The notes below the pieces were generated by a model, which saw only the letters and a list, made by a program, of their open reading frames with translations, was not told the DNA's origin and did not search any database. Below are positions 55,226 through 63,562 of a stretch of 64,000 nt of DNA, piece by piece. The stretch is from Cesiribacter sp. SM1 (GTDB lineage: Bacteria > Bacteroidota > Bacteroidia > Cytophagales > Cyclobacteriaceae). Location of the stretch: NCBI RefSeq assembly GCF_020178975.1, contig NZ_JAHXBU010000094.1:372001-436000 (forward strand), in the 5' to 3' direction. How positions within the stretch are numbered: position 1 is the first letter of the stretch; every line of letters begins with the position of its first letter. The position numbers were made by a program, and so were the translations under genes.

Positions 55226-55825
55226 TTGCAGGCTACGCATAAACAAAAACACCACCTGATCGGCCATGCGGCGCTTTTCTGCTACCGTCTCATCACTTTC
55301 CAGTAAATGCTGGCAAATGCCATTTACTACCGACAGCGTATAGGTGGCAAGGTAACGCGGGCTTATGTGTGCCATTACGGCCCTGTCGGCCTGCGCCTGC
55401 CAGTACAACTGTTCAAGCGCCAGCAGATACTTTTCCTGCCATAAAGAATAGTGCGAAACCAGCTCCGGAAGGGCATTGCAGCTTTTATTCAGCAGCTGCT
55501 GCGATAGCCTGTATTCTTCATCTTCTGCCAGCAGATGCAAAGCCTGCTTCAAGAAAGAAGTGATTTTTTGCAGTGGCGGTATTTCCTCGTCTTTAAGCAG
55601 CTTTTCCAGCTGCTCCTGCGTAGGTTTTAAGCGTTTCTCCACCAGTTCCTCAAACAGCGCCAGCTTATCTTTAAAATGCCAGTATACAGCACCACGGGTC
55701 ATATCTACCCGCTGGGCAATTTCTTCCAGGCTGGTGCGGTCAAACCCACGCTCTAAGAACACCGATAAACCAGCCTGCAACAAGCGATTCCGTGTTTCCT
55801 CTGCTTCAGACCTGGTGCGTTTCAT
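55223..55825 (-). CDS. TetR/AcrR family transcriptional regulator
   Basis: 200-aa dimeric repressor. The N-terminal HTH (about residues 5-60) reads KRTRSEAEETRNRLLQAGLS, FDRTSLEEIAQRVDMTRGAVYWHFKDK, typical TetR, close to the AcrR type (GAVYWHF). The C-terminal ligand-binding domain is helical. No efflux genes are adjacent in the window, so the regulon is unknown; it may act on its own promoter. It is convergent with the coiled-coil gene. Confidence 0.93.
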   Translation of the reverse strand: MKRTRSEAEETRNRLLQAGLSVFLERGFDRTSLEEIAQRVDMTRGAVYWHFKDKLALFEELVEKRLKPTQEQLEKLLKDEEIPPLQKITSFLKQALHLLAEDEEYRLSQQLLNKSCNALPELVSHYSLWQEKYLLALEQLYWQAQADRAVMAHISPRYLATYTLSVVNGICQHLLESDETVAEKRRMADQVVFLFMRSLQ

Positions 55826-55979
55826 ATACTTGCCTGCGTGTGGATTTAATAAGTGAGTTTAAGCTATTCCTTATAACAGTCTGCCAGCTGCAGCGGTGTT
55901 AAAAAAGCTGGTCAGGAGTAAAATAATCACACATCCTGATCACATACAAGCAGGTAGGTAAAAAAGGATTAGCATAATA

Positions 55980-56465
55980 TTACCTGAACAGGTAACGCAC
56001 CGAAAGCGCAATTTCTCCGCCCCAGAAACCAGCAAAGGGCGAAAATTCTAAGGCAGGCTTCCAGTCCAGCGAAGCATTGATTGGAATGGAATGGTCCTGA
56101 ATGGTGTATTCTATGCCCAGGATACCATCAACACCTACAATAAGCCTGCTGCTACTATAAAAGCGATCGTTATAGTAGCGACCATTGGCAGCCCCCAGAT
56201 GAGCACCACCCCCGTAATAAAAATACAAGCCGGGCTCATCAAAAGCCCTGGCATGACGCTCCCACAGGCCTGTGAGTTTAAATGCATTCCATCTGCTGTG
56301 CAAGATACCTTCCACTGCATCTGTGCTGCTGTAAAAATGCTTGGCTGTAACCCCCCAGAATGGCGAAAGTCTTAGGCCAAGCCCCGTGTTGTACTGCTGC
56401 GCCTGCAGCTCCTGCGTTGTTCCCAGCAATAACAGAAAACCTAATATGTAAAAAAGCCTCTTCAT
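55980..56465 (-). CDS. Putative outer-membrane beta-barrel protein
   Basis: 161-aa protein with a signal peptide (KRLFYILGFLLLLGTTQELQA) and an antiparallel beta-strand pattern: YNTGLGLRLSPFWGVTAKHFY, FYYGGGAHLGAANGRYY and GGEIALSVRYLFR. The alternating aromatic and polar residues and the C-terminal aromatic-basic ending suggest a small eight-stranded barrel. No specific function. It is transcribed alone, on the same strand as the TetR gene 155 bp downstream. Confidence 0.72.
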   Translation of the reverse strand: MKRLFYILGFLLLLGTTQELQAQQYNTGLGLRLSPFWGVTAKHFYSSTDAVEGILHSRWNAFKLTGLWERHARAFDEPGLYFYYGGGAHLGAANGRYYNDRFYSSSRLIVGVDGILGIEYTIQDHSIPINASLDWKPALEFSPFAGFWGGEIALSVRYLFR

Positions 56466-56966
56466 ATAATTTTAAATTTTAACCTACATGCCTCTACACG
56501 TAAATAAGCCATCTGCACCCTCTAATGCCTATGTGATAAAATTACAATAGCAGTAAAATGTTGCAGGCTTGTGTGCTGGCATACGGTACTAACGGCACAA
56601 ATAAGTTCCTCTTATTATACATCTTATTGGCCAATATGTTTTTACTGATTTAAGGTGCCGTACAGCCTGCCGCATTACCGGCACTCCTACACAATTGGTA
56701 GTGCTTTAGGTTATGGTAAAGCTCAAAATTAAACTAAAGCTGGTAGGGCAAAACAAGCCTTTAAACTGCTGAATGCTGCATACTTGCATTGGTAACGATT
56801 ATGCAGCATATAGCAGGCCTGCAGTATATACGGGCGCATATACAGCAAAGCTCAAAAAAGACTGTTTGGGAATGTAGAGTAGAATGAAAAATTTAAGCCG
56901 GGCTGTGTCTGCTGAACGCTTTTCAAGGCCAAAGGGTATGGGTGATGCACAGCCTAAGCTAGCTTT
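56466..56966. other. Intergenic region without recognised features
   Basis: 500 bp between the beta-barrel gene and the STAS-like gene, both leftward. I see no coding frame, tRNA or clear terminator. It probably contains the promoter of the beta-barrel gene. Confidence 0.5.
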
Positions 56967-57416
56967 TCATGCAGGTACTTTTACCAGATTGTTTACTTTT
57001 CTAAGAAAAGCTACCGCTTCTTCCTGGTCTGGTAAAATTTCTACGGTATAGCCAGTAAGGGTACGGAAAGCCTTTAACAGGTACTGCATACCGGTTTTTT
57101 GCATAATTTTTTCGCTACCCAATATAGCTGCGGCCATATTGTTAGGCAATACTTTTTTTACACGCGGAAACGCACTGATCACCACCCAGCCACGGGCATT
57201 AAAGCTTACATTTCCAATTTGCCGCTGGTCTATTATAATCCTGTTAACCTGTTGCTTTTCAGCAAAATCAATGCTTTTTGTCCAGAAAGCTTTATAGGAA
57301 TCATCAGACATATCGCCAATAAAAGTCATTTTAATTATTTTATTGGAAGCATCGTACAGCGTTTGTGCCTGCTCTACTGTTATGATCTTTTCCATGGGCA
57401 TAGCAATATCAGTCAT
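56967..57416 (-). CDS. STAS/SEC14-like domain protein
   Basis: 149-aa soluble protein with an alternating alpha/beta pattern of the SpoIIAA/STAS-like type, seen in NRIIIDQRQIGNVSFNARGW and MAAAILGSEKIMQKTGMQYLL. It has no phosphorylatable serine of canonical anti-anti-sigma factors that I can identify. An extended start at 57431 adds five residues; the Met at 57416 is chosen tentatively. Function unknown; lies alone between two gene-free spacers. Confidence 0.65.
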   Translation of the reverse strand: MTDIAMPMEKIITVEQAQTLYDASNKIIKMTFIGDMSDDSYKAFWTKSIDFAEKQQVNRIIIDQRQIGNVSFNARGWVVISAFPRVKKVLPNNMAAAILGSEKIMQKTGMQYLLKAFRTLTGYTVEILPDQEEAVAFLRKVNNLVKVPA

Positions 57417-57431
57417 AGAGTATACTAGCAA

Positions 57432-57952
57432 GTGTAGAACATTGTGCTTTTCAGAACGGCAGTCTTATTTAGCCCTACTTAACCAGGTACCAGGGAACGG
57501 ACACAATGGCTGTGTTCATAAAACCCGTAAACTCATGTAGCTGGCTATTGCCAGATTTTTTAACACAGTAAGGCTGATTGAACTGGACAAGGAGTGAAAT
57601 CTAGCAAAAAATAACAATTTATACGAATATTTATCCAATAATTAGTTTCTCATCCCACAAGTCCCGCCGCATGAGCAGATCAGGTCAGCAGCCGTATTAG
57701 CATCAAAAACGGAGCATAAGCTCTCACTTTAAAGTAGTTATCATACGGAATACGCGGCTTTCATCCAGAATAGTCTACTCATATTAGTATACCACATAGC
57801 GCTATTTACATGATGATTTACCCGGATATATAGCAGGCAAAACCTAATTTTTTATATAAAAAAGTGAGTTAATACAAAAAAAATCAGCAATTTAACCTAA
57901 CCTGAACCTTGCAGATACAGTATAATGAGTACCGACTATTTTTTAAGCTGAT
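57432..57952. other. Intergenic region without recognised features
   Basis: About 520 bp, AT-rich toward its right end, divergent between the STAS-like gene and the 106-aa gene. It probably carries both promoters. I see no gene. Confidence 0.5.
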
Positions 57953-58273
57953 ATGAGCGACAAATTTACCATCATCAACCTGCTGAATAAGCTAGCCGTA
58001 GAGCAAAAATTAACCTGGAAGATTAAAAGCGCCTACGGAAACGGGTTAGGCAAAAACCTGCTGGAAATCCTTATTTATTCATTGCCGCAGCAAATCCGCA
58101 AAGGCCAGATCGTTTTTGAATCGGTTACCGGAGAGGTTGTAGCAGTGCAGTACAGTGGGTACAAATCTGCTGCCGCCGAAAATGTAGTTGATATGTTGCT
58201 GGATGTGATTAACTTTGAGAAACACAGGAAAGCAGCAGACGGTGATCTTAAAAAAGCTGTTTCGGCCTATTGA
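57953..58273 (+). CDS. Hypothetical protein preceding the HTTM gene
   Basis: 106-aa soluble protein of unknown family, MSDKFTIINLLNKLAVEQKL at its start and a basic, amphipathic end. The centre (RKGQIVFESVTGEVVAVQYSG) could be a small beta-sheet. It overlaps the HTTM gene's possible TTG start by 59 bp, or 32 bp if the GTG at 58242 is used. This indicates translational coupling and suggests a linked role, but no function can be named. Confidence 0.65.
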   Translation: MSDKFTIINLLNKLAVEQKLTWKIKSAYGNGLGKNLLEILIYSLPQQIRKGQIVFESVTGEVVAVQYSGYKSAAAENVVDMLLDVINFEKHRKAADGDLKKAVSAY

Positions 58274-59573
58274 CATTGCTCCCCTTGTTTTTTTCAGGGT
58301 AGTTGTTGGCGGCCTGATAACCATTGAACTTGCCGGCGAAATCATAACCGATTATGGCGCCGATTACTTCCACACGGACTTTCATTTCTCTTACCTCTTT
58401 TTTGAGTGGCTAAAGCCCTGGCCCTCCTTCTGGATGCACCTGCATTTTGCATTCAATGTGCTGATGGCCCTCTTTGTAACCTTAGGTCTATACTACCGGG
58501 CTAGTGCGCTGCTGCTTTGCCTGGGAACCACCTCAGCTTTCCTGATGGAAAAGTCGGTTTACATAAACCACACCTACCTCTATTGCCTTACTGCTTTCCT
58601 GATGATCTTTATTCCGGCCCACAAAGCCTGGTCGCTGGATGTTAGGCGTAAGCCCCGGCTGGAACAAAGCTCAGTACCGGCCTGGACACTGTGGATACTG
58701 CTTTTCCAGATCAGCGTAGTCTATATTTTTGCCGGGCTTGCCAAATTAAACCCCGACTGGTTCAGGGGCACTCCCCTCAACATATGGCTGCCGGCCAGGT
58801 CTCATTACTTTATCATTGGCCCGCTGCTGGCACAACCCTGGCTTCCGTACGTAATGAGCTGGGGCGGCGCTGCCTTCGATCTGCTGGTGGTGCCCCTGAT
58901 GCTCTGGCGCTTTACCCGCCGCTGGACCTTTTTCATTGCCCTTACCTTCCACTTTACCAACGTCTGCATTTTTGGCATTGGCACCTTTCCCTGGTACAGC
59001 ATGGCCATGACGGCCCTGTTCTTCCCGCCTCACAGCTTTCGTAAACTGCCCCTGCTGCGAAAAAAGCTGCCAGCCTATGTACCCCTCAATTTCAATAAGC
59101 TGCTGCAACCTGCAGCGAAGAAAGCCATTGCTGTATTCCTGGCCCTGTACATGCTGGTGCAAATTGCAGTGCCCCTGCGGCAGTACACTTATGCCGGCAA
59201 CAGCAGCTGGACAGAGGCAGGCCATAATTTTAGCTGGCATATGATGCTGCGCTCCAAGCGGGGCGGTAGCATATATTACAGAGTAGTAGACCCTGCCAGC
59301 GGTGAGGAGTGGCAGGTAGACCCCAGGAATTACATTACCCCACACCAATACCGTAGCATGACCGGTAAACCGGATATGATCCTGGAGCTGGCACACCACA
59401 TCCGCGATAAATACGCCCGTGATGGCTATGAGGGAGTAGAAGTGTACGCACACTGCTCCGTTGAATTTAACGGCCGCCCCAACCTGTTGCTAACCGATAC
59501 CACTGTTAACCTTTCGCAGGAGTCGCGTCGGTTGGGCCCATACAGTTGGGTATTACCTTTTGAAGAAGACTAA
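58215..59573 (+). CDS. HTTM domain protein (vitamin K-dependent carboxylase-like)
   Basis: 452-aa membrane protein with an HTTM domain (PF05090, distantly related to vitamin K-dependent gamma-carboxylase). About six helices span residues 20-330, with KSVYINHTYLYCLTAFLMIF and the FAGLAKLNPDWFRGTPLNIW motif, including the lysine region of the carboxylase family. A soluble C-terminal domain of about 110 residues follows. In bacteria HTTM proteins are usually of unknown function. The start may be the TTG at 58215 or a GTG at 58242, which gives MILKKLFRPIDI. It overlaps the 106-aa gene and, by one base, the AEC gene, so these three look like an operon. Confidence 0.82.
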   Translation: MRNTGKQQTVILKKLFRPIDIAPLVFFRVVVGGLITIELAGEIITDYGADYFHTDFHFSYLFFEWLKPWPSFWMHLHFAFNVLMALFVTLGLYYRASALLLCLGTTSAFLMEKSVYINHTYLYCLTAFLMIFIPAHKAWSLDVRRKPRLEQSSVPAWTLWILLFQISVVYIFAGLAKLNPDWFRGTPLNIWLPARSHYFIIGPLLAQPWLPYVMSWGGAAFDLLVVPLMLWRFTRRWTFFIALTFHFTNVCIFGIGTFPWYSMAMTALFFPPHSFRKLPLLRKKLPAYVPLNFNKLLQPAAKKAIAVFLALYMLVQIAVPLRQYTYAGNSSWTEAGHNFSWHMMLRSKRGGSIYYRVVDPASGEEWQVDPRNYITPHQYRSMTGKPDMILELAHHIRDKYARDGYEGVEVYAHCSVEFNGRPNLLLTDTTVNLSQESRRLGPYSWVLPFEED

Positions 59574-60484
59574 TGCTAAGCCTGCTGATTATACCTGCTT
59601 GTTTTGGAGGAGGGCTGTTGCTGCAACGGTTTGGCTCCATGGCCGGGCTTGCCCGCCTGCTTACCAAAATAGTTATATATGTATCGCTGCCGGCACTGGT
59701 ACTGGAAAAAATACCACTCCTGCAGCTCAATGAACAGCAACTGCTGCCAATTTTAATGCCCTGGCTTATATTCGCCCTGGCCTGGCTGGGCTTTAGCGCC
59801 CTGGGCCGTAAACTAGGCTGGGAGCGTAAAACCAAGGGTGGCATTATTTTAAGCTGTGGGTTTGGCAACACCTCTTTTGTGGGCATACCTGTAATGAATG
59901 CCCTTTGGGGAGCTGCCGGTGTAGAGGTAGCCATTCTGGCCGATCAGCCCGGCTCCTTTGCCTGCCTCTCCACACTGGGCATAGTAGCAGCCTCCTGGTA
60001 CGCCGGCGATACCATATCGCCACAATCGCTGGTGAAACGCCTCCTGCGCTTTCCGCCTTTCCTGGCTTTTGTAGCTGCCTTTGCCATGAACGCCCTTAAC
60101 GTAGCTCCGCAGGGCATTATACTGCAAATACTCCATTGGGTGGGCTTGCTCGTGGTTCCCTTTTCACTTTTAGCCGTAGGGCTGCAGCTGGAGGTAAAGG
60201 CGCTGTTACGCCCACAGAAAGAAATTCTGGTAGGGCTGGCCTATAAGCTACTGCTGGCCCCCCTGCTGATCTTTATCCTCTACCTCTTTATTTTACAGCA
60301 GCGTAGTTTTATGGCCATTGGCAGTGTGATGGAAGCTGGCATGGGTCCTATGGTAACTGCCTCGCTGATTGCCGAGCAGTTCGGACTTAACCCGCCCATG
60401 GTGCGCCAGACCCTTAGCCTGGGCATCCTGCTTTCCTTCCTAACGCTGGCACTGTGGTATGGGCTGCTGATGTGGGTGGTGTGA
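59573..60484 (+). CDS. AEC family transporter
   Basis: 303-aa inner-membrane transporter of the auxin efflux carrier family, which usually exports organic acids or amino acids. About ten helices occur in two halves (residues 1-140 and 165-300). Typical segments are GGIILSCGFGNTSFVGIPVMNALWG and SVMEAGMGPMVTASLIAEQFGL. The ATG overlaps the stop of the HTTM gene (TAATG), so it is translationally coupled. The substrate is unknown. There is no regulator close by. Confidence 0.9.
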   Translation: MLSLLIIPACFGGGLLLQRFGSMAGLARLLTKIVIYVSLPALVLEKIPLLQLNEQQLLPILMPWLIFALAWLGFSALGRKLGWERKTKGGIILSCGFGNTSFVGIPVMNALWGAAGVEVAILADQPGSFACLSTLGIVAASWYAGDTISPQSLVKRLLRFPPFLAFVAAFAMNALNVAPQGIILQILHWVGLLVVPFSLLAVGLQLEVKALLRPQKEILVGLAYKLLLAPLLIFILYLFILQQRSFMAIGSVMEAGMGPMVTASLIAEQFGLNPPMVRQTLSLGILLSFLTLALWYGLLMWVV

Positions 60485-60561
60485 ATATCAGCATGCCAGC
60501 ATTAGTAATCAACATCTACTGCTCTTGTCTTTTTGCATTACTTTTATAGAACTCTTGAGTA

Positions 60562-60593
60562 CAAAAAAACCACCTGCTCTTTTACAGGTGGTT
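60562..60593 (-). terminator. Terminator of the VOC gene
   Basis: A 9-bp stem (AACCACCTG and CAGGTGGTT; 60568-60576 and 60585-60593) with an 8-nt loop. On the minus strand it is followed by seven T residues (60569-60563). It lies just after the VOC stop and upstream of nothing on the plus strand that needs it. Confidence 0.9.
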
Positions 60594-60626
60594 CTATGTA
60601 GTATGCAGGCCTGTTCATAAACAGCC

Positions 60627-61049
60627 TTACTTCGCAAAGATCTGGCTCATGTCCTGGAAGCTCTTAAACTCAAGGGCATTGCCGGCAGGATCCAGGAAAA
60701 ACATAGTGGCCTGCTCACCTACCTCTCCTTTAAAGCGTATGTGCGGCTCAATGATGAATTTAATGCCGGCTGCTTTTACTTTATCGGCCAGCTGGTGCCA
60801 CTGCTCCCACTCCAGAATAGCGCCGAAATGACGAACCGGCACAGCATCGCCATCTACCTCATTGGTTTTAGCCCTGCTTACCTCTTCGGGCTTTACGTGG
60901 GCCGAGATCTGGTGCCCGAAAAAGTTAAAGTCAATCCATTTATCGGTACTTCGGCCCACTTCGCAGCCCAGCAGCTCGCCGTAAAATGTACGGGTATCTT
61001 CAATAGACAGAATTGGAAAAGCCAGGTGAAAAGGTGTATAGTTTTGCAT
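60627..61049 (-). CDS. VOC family protein (glyoxalase-like)
   Basis: 140-aa protein of the vicinal oxygen chelate superfamily with one betaalphabeta-betabetabeta unit repeated. The [31 protein letters not shown] opening, the RHFGAIL and [13 protein letters not shown] segments hold the usual His/Glu metal ligands. Family members are glyoxalase, dioxygenase or resistance proteins; the substrate is unknown. A palindrome in the divergent spacer may be an operator. The gene ends in a terminator with seven T residues. Confidence 0.85.
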   Translation of the reverse strand: MQNYTPFHLAFPILSIEDTRTFYGELLGCEVGRSTDKWIDFNFFGHQISAHVKPEEVSRAKTNEVDGDAVPVRHFGAILEWEQWHQLADKVKAAGIKFIIEPHIRFKGEVGEQATMFFLDPAGNALEFKSFQDMSQIFAK

Positions 61050-61092
61050 ATATGGTTATGTTTGAAAATAAAGATAAATAATTTGCTTGTTG

Positions 61093-61106
61093 ATCAATCT
61101 ATTGAT
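61093..61106. promoter_or_regulatory. Palindrome upstream of the VOC gene
   Basis: Inverted repeat ATCAAT-CT-ATTGAT, followed by TAACTAATG. It lies in the divergent spacer between the VOC gene and the methyltransferase gene. The sequence partly resembles the half-site of the palindrome at 7947-7968 (ATCAA core), so it may be a MarR/HxlR-like operator. Confidence 0.35.
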
Positions 61107-61234
61107 TAACTAATGTGAAGGTTCAGCAGCAGCTGTTAGCTGCTCCAACTACTGCAAAAATAGCTGAAGTGCAGCTGCATACGCTGGTTTATCAACTTAC
61201 CTTGTACGATAATACTTTGTACTAACAACACCAA

Positions 61235-61870
61235 ATGACACCACAAGAACTTAACCAGGAACTGGGCAACATAGATATTTACCTGCTGGATGCCATTCTG
61301 AAGGGCTATTTTCCGGCAGGCAGCAGGGTATTGGATGCAGGCTGTGGTGAGGGACGTAACCTGCACTGGTTATTGAAAAATGGATACGAGGCCTGGGGAG
61401 TGGATAAAAACCCTTCTGCCATACGTATGCTGCGCTATGTTGCCAACAGCCTTCAAAAAGGCTACCCTGCGGAGCGCTTCGATGAAACAGGCGTAGAAGA
61501 AATGCACTACCCACCTGCAGCCTTTGATGCTGTAATAAGCAGTGCCGTGCTGCACTTTGCTGAAAATGAAGCACACTTCAGGCAAATGTGGGCAGAAATG
61601 TACCGGGTGCTGAAGCCCGGAGGCGTTTTATTTATCCGCACCGCCACCCTGCTGGGCATGAATCCGGATGAAGTTCAGAAAACTGCCGATGGCAAATACC
61701 TGCTGCCAGATGGCAGCTACCGCTTTGTACTTAGTGCAACCCTTCTGGCAGATTTGCTACGGCAATACCCAGTTCAGTGGCTGGAACCACTAAAATCAGT
61801 ATTAGTGGCTAACCAAAGAAGCATGGGCGTGTTAGTACTAAAGAAATCAACTGCTGCTACTGAAGCATAA
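61235..61870 (+). CDS. Class I SAM-dependent methyltransferase
   Basis: 211-aa methyltransferase. Motif I is VLDAGCGEGRNLHWLL (about residues 29-44), followed by WGVDKNPSAIRMLRY. DAVISSAVLHFAEN and EMYRVLKPGGVLFIRTA are motifs of the SAM-binding Rossmann fold. The family is broad; tellurite-resistance-like (TehB) members share the DAGCGEGRNLHWLL pattern. The acceptor is unknown. The RDD gene follows after 14 bp, so the two are probably cotranscribed. Confidence 0.88.
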   Translation: MTPQELNQELGNIDIYLLDAILKGYFPAGSRVLDAGCGEGRNLHWLLKNGYEAWGVDKNPSAIRMLRYVANSLQKGYPAERFDETGVEEMHYPPAAFDAVISSAVLHFAENEAHFRQMWAEMYRVLKPGGVLFIRTATLLGMNPDEVQKTADGKYLLPDGSYRFVLSATLLADLLRQYPVQWLEPLKSVLVANQRSMGVLVLKKSTAATEA

Positions 61871-61884
61871 TCTTCAAACACCCT

Positions 61885-62349
61885 ATGGAACCCTCTGAGC
61901 ACAAATACGCCTCTTTCTGGAGCCGCCTGCTGGCCATCATCATCGATTACTTCCTGGTAAACCTGGTGCTGAGCCTCATTATTGCCACCGTTATTGTTGT
62001 TGGCTTTGCCGACGAGGGTGCTGATATTGTACAACGCGGCGATGACTTGGTGCGCGACCTCTCGGAAAGCTGGGGACCGGCTCAGTTGCTGCTGCTGGCT
62101 GGCTACTGGCTTTATTTTGCCCTGATGCACAGCAGCGCCTGGGGAGCTACGGTGGGCAAGCGGGTGCTGGGCCTCTATGTGGCCGACGAAGATGGCAACC
62201 GCCTAAGCTTCTGGCAGGCTTCGCTGCGCTACCTGGGCAAGCTGATCTCCCTCTTTACGCTCTTTGTAGGCTTTCTGGTAGCACTGGTACATCCCCGGCG
62301 GCAGGCACTGCACGACCTTATTGCAAAAACCTACGTAAAGCACTGGTAG
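61885..62349 (+). CDS. RDD family membrane protein
   Basis: 154-aa protein with an RDD domain, three membrane helices of unknown function. The diagnostic R...D...D positions are visible: FWSRLLAIIIDYFLVN, with a later GATVGKRVLGLYVADEDGNRLS and RRQALHDLIAKTYV. It may be a transporter or a membrane-bound stress protein. It is the second gene after the methyltransferase. Confidence 0.88.
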   Translation: MEPSEHKYASFWSRLLAIIIDYFLVNLVLSLIIATVIVVGFADEGADIVQRGDDLVRDLSESWGPAQLLLLAGYWLYFALMHSSAWGATVGKRVLGLYVADEDGNRLSFWQASLRYLGKLISLFTLFVGFLVALVHPRRQALHDLIAKTYVKHW

Positions 62350-62707
62350 TAAGCCTCCTTTTCACATTGCGGTAATATATCTGTGGTATTCTTCATCTAG
62401 GCACCACACTTCCTTAAACATTGGGTGATCTTGTGCCTCTATTTTTGTAGTGTAGCAAAACACTAATTTTGGTGAGGAGTAAAAACCACAAAATTTCCCC
62501 TGATCGGTTACTGCTGCAGGCACAGCTAAAGCCCCTTCAGCAAGCACCATTGCCGGTGCAACTGCAGCAGCACTCCCAGCGGCAGCATCGGCAGGCGATG
62601 CTGCCGTTTCTCTACTTTCAGCGATTGGGACAACACCTCTTCACAAAGCTGCTGCTCCGGCAGCTTTCTTCCTTTGGCTCTTCTTTCCGACATTAACCTA
62701 TAAGCAG
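62350..62707. other. Spacer before the phosphoesterase gene, with uncertain small ORF
   Basis: 358 bp. A plus-strand frame of 75 codons (62469-62696, starting TTG or GTG, Gln/Leu-rich) has genome-like codon choice and ends 11 bp before the phosphoesterase ATG. However, the exact TAnnTTTG element TAATTTTG at 62464-62471 overlaps its start, so transcription would begin inside it. I regard it as doubtful and the element as the probable promoter of the phosphoesterase gene. Confidence 0.4.
62464..62471 (+). promoter_or_regulatory. -7 element upstream of the LpxH-like gene
   Basis: TAATTTTG is an exact TAnnTTTG match. A TTTTTG lies only 16 bp upstream, slightly short of the usual 19-20 bp spacing. 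It implies a leader of about 230 nt before the phosphoesterase gene. Confidence 0.45.
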
Positions 62708-63562
62708 ATGAGCACCCAAATGAAACGTGAGGTAGAAGTAGTAGTGATTTCGGATGTGCATCTGGGTACCTATGGCTGCCAGGCAAAAGCCCTGCTGCGT
62801 TACCTGAAAAGCATACGCCCCAAAACACTGGTGCTAAATGGCGATATTATCGATATCTGGCAGTTCAGCAAAAGCTACTGGCCAAAAGCACATATGCAGG
62901 TGGTAAAGTATATCATGGGCCTCATCAGCAAAGGAGTGCAGGTACATTATATTACCGGCAATCACGATGAGCTGCTGCGCCGCTTCACTGGCTTTAAGCT
63001 TCAGAACTTTAGCATCAGCAATAAAGCTGTGCTGAAACTGGGTAACAGACAGGCTTGGGTTTTTCATGGCGATGTTTTTGATGTTACCATGCAACACTCC
63101 AAATGGCTGGCCCGCCTGGGTGGCCATGGCTACGACGGGCTCATTTTACTGAATACCTTCGCCAACTTCTGCAGCCAGAAAATGGGGCGTGGGCGCCTTT
63201 CTTTCTCAAAACGAATCAAGGGCAGTGTTAAATCTGCCGTAAAATTTATCTCGGGCTTTGAGCTCACCGCTGCCGACATTGCCATTGAAAAAGGCTACGA
63301 CTATGTGATCTGCGGCCATATTCACCAGCCCGAACTGCGCACCATCAGCAACCAGCATGGCAGTGTGCTGTACCTCAACTCAGGCGACTGGGTAGAGAGC
63401 CTCACGGCACTCGAGTATCAGCACGGGCAGTGGCAGCTCTACCGCTTTGCCGAAGACAGCAGCATGCTCGTGCCGGATTCTGAAGATGGCGATGTTGCAG
63501 AACCAGATCAGCAGCAGCTTTATGCCCTGCTAATGGCAGAATTTAACCCTAAATCGGCCTGA
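62708..63562 (+). CDS. UDP-2,3-diacylglucosamine diphosphatase-like metallophosphoesterase
   Basis: 284-aa calcineurin-like phosphoesterase of the LpxH/LpxG type. The metal-binding motifs are DVHLG (Asp16, His18), NGDIID (Asp46), GNHDE (Asn85-His86-Asp87), FHGDVFD and CGHIHQPE. The likely reaction is hydrolysis of UDP-2,3-diacylglucosamine to lipid X in lipid A synthesis, but this is inferred from family. The downstream gene is a glycosyltransferase whose ATG overlaps its stop (TGATG), which is a common neighbour arrangement for this family in Bacteroidota. The start at 62708 is the first ATG that fits. Confidence 0.85.
   Translation: MSTQMKREVEVVVISDVHLGTYGCQAKALLRYLKSIRPKTLVLNGDIIDIWQFSKSYWPKAHMQVVKYIMGLISKGVQVHYITGNHDELLRRFTGFKLQNFSISNKAVLKLGNRQAWVFHGDVFDVTMQHSKWLARLGGHGYDGLILLNTFANFCSQKMGRGRLSFSKRIKGSVKSAVKFISGFELTAADIAIEKGYDYVICGHIHQPELRTISNQHGSVLYLNSGDWVESLTALEYQHGQWQLYRFAEDSSMLVPDSEDGDVAEPDQQQLYALLMAEFNPKSA

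Noticed and set aside
62362-62550. 62-codon minus-strand frame in the same spacer
   Set aside because: No family resemblance and it runs into the convergent RDD gene's end; considered chance.
62469-62696. 75-codon Gln/Leu-rich plus-strand frame before the phosphoesterase gene
   Set aside because: Codon use is not bad, but the start is TTG/GTG and the best promoter element overlaps it, so the transcript would begin inside the frame. Not called as a gene.
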